From: JADKCL01 sp046329055
GTDB lineage: Bacteria > Bacteroidota > Bacteroidia > J057 > JADKCL01
Assembly: GCA_046329055.1 (NCBI GenBank)
Contig: JAXLVK010000012.1
Coordinates: 20,330 to 84,329, forward strand
Direction of reading: 5' to 3'
DNA length: 64,000 nucleotides
In this document: positions 58,418 through 64,000 of the stretch, one piece after another
How the letters are laid out: every line of letters starts with the position of its first letter
Position numbering within the stretch: the stretch's first letter is position 1
Program-made: the position numbers and the translations under genes
Notes under the pieces: generated by a model
What the model was told of the DNA's origin: nothing
The model's input: the letters and a program-made list of their open reading frames with translations, nothing else
Database searches by the model: none

Positions 58418-60081
58418 CGGGCGATATAGAGGTTGCCTTGGAGGGTTTCGCGGCTCGGGCCGAAGTTCAGGATGAAGTAGTAGTCGCCGCCGGGCAGCTC
58501 CTTGCCGCCCTTGCCCACGCCCTCCCAGTCATTGAGGTAAGGCTTGGAGTAAAACAGCTCCGTCCCATTCCGGTCAAAGACGATCAGTTCGAGGTCGGGG
58601 TAGCGCTCTCTGCCTTCAACATAGAAGTAGTCGTTGTAGGCATCGGCATTCGGAGACATGAACCGGGAGACGTAGTCGCCCACAGGCGCGTCCACCACCC
58701 GGAGTGTATCGGATTCGCGGCTGCAGCCATAGGCATTGGTCACGATGACAGAATATAGGCCCGGAGCGGGATTGGGCAGGTCTTGGGCGTTTTCGCCGGG
58801 GATGGTGTCGCCGTCCAGGATCCAAGTGTAGGAATTGGAGAGGCTGGAGTGCAGGCTTGTGGGCAATTCTTGGATGATCGGCTGACTCGGAACGGGGTAA
58901 AACCCGTAGGTCACCGTGTCCGAGCGTTGGTCGCAGCCATTGGTGTCGGTCACAAACAGCCATACCGTCGCCGTCGCCGTGAGCGTGTCCAGTTGCGTGG
59001 AACTGTTGTCGCTCCAGAGGAAATTCTGGAATCCCGGCCCCGCGTCCAGCACCACGGTGTCCCCGGCGCAGAGGCTGTCCCCCGTGCCGATGTTCAGCGG
59101 CGGCAAGGGAAAGACCACGAGGTTGAAGCTGTCCCGGACTTCGCAGCCGGATGTGCTGATGATATGCACCCAGTATTGGCCGGATTGGGTGAGGGTGTCC
59201 TTGGGGCCTGTCTGCCCTGTGGACCATTCGTAGGTGCTGTAAAATGGCGGCAGGTCGAATTCGTAGGGATCGTTGGCGCAGGTCTCGTAGTCGTCGAGCA
59301 GGCCGGACGTGGGGACGATCCCGTTCACCACCAAGACCGATGCCGTCGCCACGCAGTTGTTGACGTCCACGACGGTGACGGTGTAAATCCCGGTATTATT
59401 GACATAAATCGTGGAGGCGGTCTGTCCATCGCTCCAAGCGTAGGAGACGTAGCCGCTCTGCACGCCAAATGAAATCGGCACCCCCGGACAAAGCAGGGGC
59501 TGCTGCGGGCTCACGTTGAGGTTGAAGGAGCAGTTGTCACCCTCGACATGGATCGCCATGGACCGGGTCACGAGCTGCTGCCAGTTGTTGCCGCCGTCGG
59601 TGCTGAAGCGCATGGACTCGCCTGTGTCGGTATAGGAATTCGAGAGGCCGACCTCCGCATAGCCGGAGCCTTGCAGATTGTTGTACCCATCGATCACGAT
59701 CCAATAGCGCTGAAATGGTGTGAGAACAGCGGAGAATGTGCTGTCCCAAACCCAGCCGCCCGCTGTATCCGGTTGGATCAGGGTCGATGCATGGAGGACG
59801 AAGTTCATGTCCGGAAAACCGAATCCATTGTCCTTGACCAACATGAGGCTCACCTCACCCGTCCCCGCAGCCCGGTCCAGCCATACGCCGATCTTGCGGA
59901 CGCGCTTGATGTCGGATTCGAAACTCTGCGCCACGAAGTCCACACTGTCCGGCCCCACTCCCACCCAAGTCGTGTCCTTGGGCGTGGACTCGTCCACCAC
60001 TTGTGCCATTGAGGCCAAGGGCAGCAGCCCGAACAACACCAATGCAAGCAAGTATGTCCTGAAAATGGATGTCATGCTCAT
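58414..60081 (-). CDS. Surface protein with gliding-motility-associated (type B) C-terminal domain
   Basis: 555 residues: signal peptide (YLLALVLFGLLPLASMA), an N-terminal lectin-like beta domain (30-190), four Ig-like repeats (CPGVPISFGVQSGYVSYAWS; C...YEWSTGQTGPKDTLTQSGQY), and the type B sorting domain RFMSPNADAYNDYFYVEGRE ... GGKELPGGDYYFIL ... GNLYIAR. Type B domains are exported by T9SS and need a cognate SprF, which is the next gene. It is coupled to lgt (ATGA) and to sprF (ATGA). Confidence 0.92.
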   Translation of the reverse strand: MSMTSIFRTYLLALVLFGLLPLASMAQVVDESTPKDTTWVGVGPDSVDFVAQSFESDIKRVRKIGVWLDRAAGTGEVSLMLVKDNGFGFPDMNFVLHASTLIQPDTAGGWVWDSTFSAVLTPFQRYWIVIDGYNNLQGSGYAEVGLSNSYTDTGESMRFSTDGGNNWQQLVTRSMAIHVEGDNCSFNLNVSPQQPLLCPGVPISFGVQSGYVSYAWSDGQTASTIYVNNTGIYTVTVVDVNNCVATASVLVVNGIVPTSGLLDDYETCANDPYEFDLPPFYSTYEWSTGQTGPKDTLTQSGQYWVHIISTSGCEVRDSFNLVVFPLPPLNIGTGDSLCAGDTVVLDAGPGFQNFLWSDNSSTQLDTLTATATVWLFVTDTNGCDQRSDTVTYGFYPVPSQPIIQELPTSLHSSLSNSYTWILDGDTIPGENAQDLPNPAPGLYSVIVTNAYGCSRESDTLRVVDAPVGDYVSRFMSPNADAYNDYFYVEGRERYPDLELIVFDRNGTELFYSKPYLNDWEGVGKGGKELPGGDYYFILNFGPSRETLQGNLYIAR

Positions 60082-61487
60082 TTTTCCACAGGTCGCTTCG
60101 AAGGCTCCTCGGCGGCGACAGGCCCCGGGAACTTGGGATTGCGGAAGGATTGCACGATGAAGTACGCCCCCGCCAGCACAAATGGCACACTCAAGAGTTG
60201 TCCCATGTTCAAGACACCGCCTTCCATGAACGCCGCCTGCTCTTCTTTTGCAAACTCAATCAATATCCGCATTCCGAACACCAAAACCAAGAACATGCCG
60301 AACAATCTGCCGAGCGGCACCTTGGCGTCGAGGCGGTCATAGTACCACCAGAGGAAGAGGAAAATGATCGTATAGGCGACTGCCTCATAGATCTGCGCGG
60401 GATGCCGCGCGACCAGCAGGCTCTCGTCCTCCTTGATCACCAACCGATAGTGCGGCTCCGCCAATGCCCCAGGCGTGTCCAGCGTGTCCAATACCAGCAT
60501 GGAGGGGTTGCCGCTGAGCACACCGCGATGGATCACCGTCCATTCCCCCTTGCCATCGCCGCGCAGCAACACCGTGCCATGCGAGCTATTGGCATTCACC
60601 AAGCCACGCATGTCAAAGCGCAGGTGCACCTTGTCACCTTCCCAGCGACCCGCGAATCCGACCTTATCAGCAGGGAACGGATCCTCAAAATAGGCCTTCC
60701 GGGGATGGAGGGAATCGGCATTTTCAGCCACGAGGGGCGCCTTGGCGGAATGCTCGGCGCTCATGTAGTGGAGATGCCCCTTGGTGCCGGGCGCGGTATC
60801 GCGGACCTTGGCGGCGAGGTCCTCGCGGAGTTCGCCAGCAGGCACCCGCACCGGTTCCACAGGGAGGAGATGGTAAATGGAGTCGTCGGTGCTACGGTAG
60901 AAGTCAAATGACCGCTCAATGGGCATTCCGACAGGATGATAGGCAAGTTCCACCTGATCGCCATCCCATTTGGCACGGATTGCCTCGCCTTGGTCAGCCC
61001 TCGGGAACACGAATCCGATGGCCGAAGTCGTCTCCTTGCCCAGAATCTCGGAGTTCATGAGGTTGCCAGCGCGGATCGTCAGGCCAGAGAGGGCAACCGT
61101 GATGACAATGCGATCCAGGATCCACAGGACATTCCGATGGCTGACGAATCGCGTCCAGAGCGCCAGACCCGTGATGATCCCAATCGCGGCACCGTGGCTA
61201 GCAAGCCCACCTTCCCAGATTTTCAGGATCTCGATGGGGTTGCTGAGGTAATGCTGCGGATCGTAAAACAGGCAGTGCCCGAGCCTCGCCCCGATCACCG
61301 TGCTCAGCGCCATGTAGATCGTGAGCGATTCCAGCCATTTGTCCGGCACACCCTCGCGCTTGAACCAGCGGCTCATGAGGATATACCCAAAGAAAAACGA
61401 GGAAGCGAACAGGAGACCGTACCAACGGAACGGCAAGCCGAAAATGGAAGGATCCGGATCCCAGTGGATGAAATACGCCAGGTGCAT
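60078..61487 (-). CDS. lgt: Prolipoprotein diacylglyceryl transferase Lgt with a large insertion
   Basis: 469 residues from ATG 61487 (MHLAYFIHWDPDPSIFGLPF). The core is complete: RWYGLLFASSFFFGY, VIGARLGHCLFYDP, GGLASHGAAIGI with the essential His, IRAGNLMNSEILGKET, and RHPAQIYEAVAYTIIF, FGMRILIEFAKEEQ. Between GNLMNSEI and RHPAQ lie about 210 residues (usual: about 30-40), including beta-rich sequence (HLRFDMRGLVNANSSHGTVL). A longer periplasmic loop is known in some Bacteroidota Lgt proteins. Lgt attaches diacylglycerol to lipobox cysteines. It is the first gene of the operon with the gliding-CTD, SprF and OmpA genes. Confidence 0.93.
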   Translation of the reverse strand: MHLAYFIHWDPDPSIFGLPFRWYGLLFASSFFFGYILMSRWFKREGVPDKWLESLTIYMALSTVIGARLGHCLFYDPQHYLSNPIEILKIWEGGLASHGAAIGIITGLALWTRFVSHRNVLWILDRIVITVALSGLTIRAGNLMNSEILGKETTSAIGFVFPRADQGEAIRAKWDGDQVELAYHPVGMPIERSFDFYRSTDDSIYHLLPVEPVRVPAGELREDLAAKVRDTAPGTKGHLHYMSAEHSAKAPLVAENADSLHPRKAYFEDPFPADKVGFAGRWEGDKVHLRFDMRGLVNANSSHGTVLLRGDGKGEWTVIHRGVLSGNPSMLVLDTLDTPGALAEPHYRLVIKEDESLLVARHPAQIYEAVAYTIIFLFLWWYYDRLDAKVPLGRLFGMFLVLVFGMRILIEFAKEEQAAFMEGGVLNMGQLLSVPFVLAGAYFIVQSFRNPKFPGPVAAEEPSKRPVEK

Positions 61488-61628
61488 CACGGCGAAATTA
61501 GGAAAAATCCCCAGATGAGGCGAGAGGCGATAGAGGCGAGAGGGCTCTAGCCTAATTTGGAGGGAAACCCAATCTCGGTGTACTTAAAACCGCAAAGGCG
61601 CAAAGGTCCGCAAAGCTGCCCACAAACC

Positions 61629-62543
61629 TCAAACCCTCCTCCTCACCACTGAAATCTCCCGTCCTTGCAACCCATACCCCTGTTCCTGACTGTGCCGGAA
61701 ATTGAACACCTGACCCTCCCGACGCACCCGCGCAATCGCCTCGAAGTCAATGCTGCACACCAGCCACCCCGGGTCATTCACGTCCAATGTCCCCAGAATC
61801 CCATCCTCCGGCAAGCCCGCATCCGGCGTGGAATACACCGCAGCGTAGCCATAGTTCACATCCACCACCGGGCTCCAGGGCGCATCGCCCACCGTCTGCG
61901 CGACGGCGACCCAGCATTGATTTTCCAGCGCCCTCGCCCGAGCTCCCACATGCACCCGTGTAGCGCCACGCACCGTTTCCGTGCAACTCGGCACCACGAT
62001 CAATTCCGCACCCGCACCGCAGAGCAGCCCACTGCCCAGCGGAAACTCCACATCGTAGCAGGTCTGAATCCCGAAGCTCCCCCACTCCGCTTCGAACAAG
62101 GTCAGTTCCAAATCCGCAGGCGACGCCACCCCCCAATCCTCGTCCTCGAACCGCGTCATGAAAAACTTGTCCTGCCAGCCGACCATTCCACGCGGACTGA
62201 AAACAAAAGCCCTGTTCACATACCTGTCCTCCACCCAAACCGGAATGCTCGGCGCAACGATCAGCTTCCCCGCTTGGGCGGCAGCCAGGGCGAAGGTCTC
62301 CAAATAGGAATCGAGCAGTTCTTGCAAAGTGCTCAAGTTGCGCCCCATGTCCTGCTGCACATCGGGCGGAAAGGCAGCGAGCATCTCCAGCGACGCGTAC
62401 TCCGGGAACACGATCAGGTCTGCCCCGAGGTCGGCTGCATGTTGCACCCACGCATTTGCCAGCATCCGCCAGTCCTCAACAGTTGGGACCGAGTTGAAGG
62501 CATAGCTCGCAACCGCGACCCGGATGTCTCTCGATGTACTCAT
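61629..62543 (-). CDS. Carbon-nitrogen hydrolase (nitrilase superfamily)
   Basis: 304 residues from ATG 62543 (MSTSRDIRVAVASYAFNSVP). The catalytic triad is present: Glu in IVFPEYASLE, Lys in GWQDKFFMTRFE, and Cys in IQTCYDVEFPLG. Members hydrolyse amides or nitriles; the substrate is not predictable. It overlaps the GNAT gene stop by 4 bases (ATGA), and such nitrilase-GNAT pairs (also as fusions) are a recurring arrangement. Confidence 0.92.
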   Translation of the reverse strand: MSTSRDIRVAVASYAFNSVPTVEDWRMLANAWVQHAADLGADLIVFPEYASLEMLAAFPPDVQQDMGRNLSTLQELLDSYLETFALAAAQAGKLIVAPSIPVWVEDRYVNRAFVFSPRGMVGWQDKFFMTRFEDEDWGVASPADLELTLFEAEWGSFGIQTCYDVEFPLGSGLLCGAGAELIVVPSCTETVRGATRVHVGARARALENQCWVAVAQTVGDAPWSPVVDVNYGYAAVYSTPDAGLPEDGILGTLDVNDPGWLVCSIDFEAIARVRREGQVFNFRHSQEQGYGLQGREISVVRRRV

Positions 62544-63130
62544 AATTCTCGCATCCAAAATACCATGGGCTTGGCGGTGGACTCCGACTCCCCGATGTCC
62601 GGCCAGGAAAACGTCGTGCTCAATTCCGGCACCTTCCGATACCCGCGCTTCATCCAGAACTCATCCAATGGCCGATAGTCCAATGGACGCAAGGGATGGT
62701 CCAAAGGCCGCTGCACCCCGCAGAAACAGGTCACGCGGTACGTACCAAAGCTCGCCGCATGGGCCTCACGGGCATTGAAGAAGACATTTCCGATACCTTG
62801 ACCACGGTATTCCGGCAGCAGGATGCTCTCCCCGAAGTAGAAAATTTCCTCCACCCGCATTCCTGCTTCGAGAAAGGGTTTTTGCACGTCCCCCGTCTCA
62901 TCCGCCAAAGGGATGCAGGTCGTCGCGCCCACCATTTCTCCCCGATAAAATGCTGCATGGAGCAAGGAATTCGGGGCTTCGGAATAGGTCTTGAGGTAGT
63001 CCATCTCGTAGTCCAAGCTGCCCTCATACAGGTAGGGCCAATCCCGGAACACGGCGATCCTCAACCGCGCAAGCGGCTCGAACACCTCCGCTATTTCCGC
63101 TCCTCGGTAGGACTTGTAGCTGATTTCCAT
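62540..63130 (-). CDS. GNAT-family N-acetyltransferase
   Basis: 196 residues from ATG 63130 (MEISYKSYRGAEIAEVFEPL). The acetyl-CoA loop is LLPEYRGQGIGNVFFNAREA (R/Q-x-x-G-x-G). RLRIAVFRDWPYLYEGSL is typical of GNATs paired with nitrilases. It is placed between the SnoaL-like and nitrilase genes in one operon, with a 1-base gap upstream and ATGA coupling downstream. Confidence 0.9.
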   Translation of the reverse strand: MEISYKSYRGAEIAEVFEPLARLRIAVFRDWPYLYEGSLDYEMDYLKTYSEAPNSLLHAAFYRGEMVGATTCIPLADETGDVQKPFLEAGMRVEEIFYFGESILLPEYRGQGIGNVFFNAREAHAASFGTYRVTCFCGVQRPLDHPLRPLDYRPLDEFWMKRGYRKVPELSTTFSWPDIGESESTAKPMVFWMREL

Positions 63131-63131
63131 C

Positions 63132-63539
63132 TCAGGATTCAGAGACTTGGCGCAGCCAATCTTGGGCATTGTAATAGGTGGTGACGCGGCAGACTTTGCC
63201 ATCACGCACCTCCAAGAATGCACCCGCAGGAAGGACATACCGCTGCCCATGCGCCGGGGGCATGTCCGGTTCGCCATGCAGGTATTCGCCGTTGACCACG
63301 AACTCGACCGCGACCCGCTGACCGCTCGGCTCGGTGAAAAACACCATGTCTGTGAGCGTCTCTCGGTAGGCGCGGTCCATCATGTGCACAAACTCCTGGA
63401 AGCGCGCCTTGCCCCTACGGACCTCGCCTTGGTTCACGTCGTGGCGGATGTCCTCGGCGACCTCGGCGAGCATGGCAGTGTAATCCTTGGCATTGAAGGC
63501 GGCATAGTAGCGCCGCACGGTGGATTCAGCAGTATTCAT
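63132..63539 (-). CDS. SnoaL/NTF2-like protein
   Basis: 135 residues from ATG 63539 (MNTAESTVRRYYAAFNAKDY). The pattern YYAAFNAKDYTAMLAEVAED, VRRGKARFQEFVHMMDRAYR and RVAVEFVVNGEYLHGEP fits the ketosteroid-isomerase-like SnoaL family. Enzymatic role unknown. It is the first gene of the SnoaL-GNAT-nitrilase operon. Confidence 0.87.
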   Translation of the reverse strand: MNTAESTVRRYYAAFNAKDYTAMLAEVAEDIRHDVNQGEVRRGKARFQEFVHMMDRAYRETLTDMVFFTEPSGQRVAVEFVVNGEYLHGEPDMPPAHGQRYVLPAGAFLEVRDGKVCRVTTYYNAQDWLRQVSES

Positions 63540-63694
63540 TTTCGTTCCATTCTTTCGATCCAATCCCCTTCCCAACTCCTGCCGCGAAGCATCAAACAGT
63601 GGGAAGAGTGAATTGAATGTTGATACATATTTCAAGGCAAAACTAATCCTACGAGGAAGTTTTCCCTAATTTCAAACCTCAAATTGATATCAGG

Positions 63695-64000
63695 ATGAGT
63701 CAAAAAGACGCATTTTTAAGGGATTACATTCAGGAAGGACAGAAGACGCGCCGCATGTTGGAGCGCCTGCCTTTCGACCAGGCCGCCTGGAAGCCCCATG
63801 AGAAATCATCGAGCATGGGTGCCCTGGCGCAGCACATCGCGAACCTGTGCCACTGGGCGCACATCACCTTGGAGACCGACGAGCTGGATTTTGCCAAACC
63901 CATCGAGCGCACCAAGCCCGCCGAGAGCAAGGAGGAATTGATGGCGTTTTTTGAGCGGCGGTATGCTGAGGGGCTTGCAGTGATCGAAAACACCACGGAC
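63695..64000 (+). CDS. DinB-family protein, 3' partial
   Basis: ATG 63695 preceded by AGG; 102 codons are visible before the window ends. LRDYIQEGQKTRRMLERLPF, then MGALAQHIANLCHWAHITLE with the first conserved metal-ligand His, fit the DinB four-helix fold. It is divergent from the SnoaL operon. Confidence 0.85.
   Translation, partial: MSQKDAFLRDYIQEGQKTRRMLERLPFDQAAWKPHEKSSSMGALAQHIANLCHWAHITLETDELDFAKPIERTKPAESKEELMAFFERRYAEGLAVIENTTD

Overview
The window comes from a fairly GC-rich member of the Bacteroidota, probably a gliding or environmental lineage of the Saprospiria/Chitinophagia kind; the exact order is inference. The evidence is a type IX secretion (T9SS) vocabulary: PKD and Ig-like secreted proteins, PPC-repeat and DUF7948-type exoproteins with 'YPNP'-like sorting tails, a gliding-motility C-terminal-domain protein coupled to PorP/SprF and an OmpA/PD40 protein, and LytTR two-component pairs with a propeller/Y_Y_Y sensor.

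Layout. 1-11 kb: exported proteins (giant adhesin, YpfJ-type peptidase, decayed PPC protein, intact sorting-domain protein) with two copies of a palindromic repeat. 11-15 kb: LytTR regulator and propeller histidine kinase. 15-20.6 kb: a DUF7948 exoprotein broken near its end, then a truncated IS1634-like transposase between two copies of a ~0.66 kb segment that carries a PKD-domain tail. 20.7-25.4 kb: a polymorphic toxin operon with an annexin-like partner, an AT-rich toxin tip, its putative immunity gene, and a second toxin-tip remnant with a paralogous immunity gene. 25.7-26.2 kb: a minisatellite. 26.6-29 kb: a hypothetical gene, a second LytTR regulator and a broken TM1410/GH114-like gene.

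29.2-48 kb is the defence island. A long CRISPR locus is built from two repeat families that share only their crRNA-tag end (7 copies of one, then about 50 of the other). A minus-strand type III-A operon runs toward it: cas6, cas10/csm1, csm2, csm3, csm4, csm5, a cas1 stub and cas2. Directly upstream, on the same strand with short gaps, lie a MoxR ATPase (RavA-like), a VWA protein (ViaA-like), a CD-NTase/OAS-like nucleotidyltransferase, a two-TM coiled-coil protein, a guanidino-modifying (PAD/agmatine-deiminase-like) enzyme and a small beta-rich protein. This multi-gene module is the best candidate here for an undescribed conflict system. The csm complex is unusual: no HD motif in Cas10, Thr where Csm3 normally has its catalytic Asp, a damaged GGDD site, and cas1 reduced to about 60 codons.

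48-64 kb: housekeeping and accessory genes (TPR-like protein, nitroreductase, YceI, Tat-exported pirin, Crp/Fnr regulator, sugar aminotransferase, lipoprotein), then a translationally coupled lgt / gliding-CTD protein / PorP-SprF / OmpA operon, a nitrilase / GNAT / SnoaL-like operon, and the start of a DinB gene.

A general caution: single-base frameshifts, mostly beside homopolymers, are dense at 5.9-9 kb, 17-18.4 kb, 28-29 kb and 33.5-40.3 kb and nearly absent at 41-53 kb and 54.4-63.6 kb. Fused frames stay well conserved, so local assembly error is a serious alternative to true gene decay. Coordinates of broken genes cover the whole reconstructed gene.
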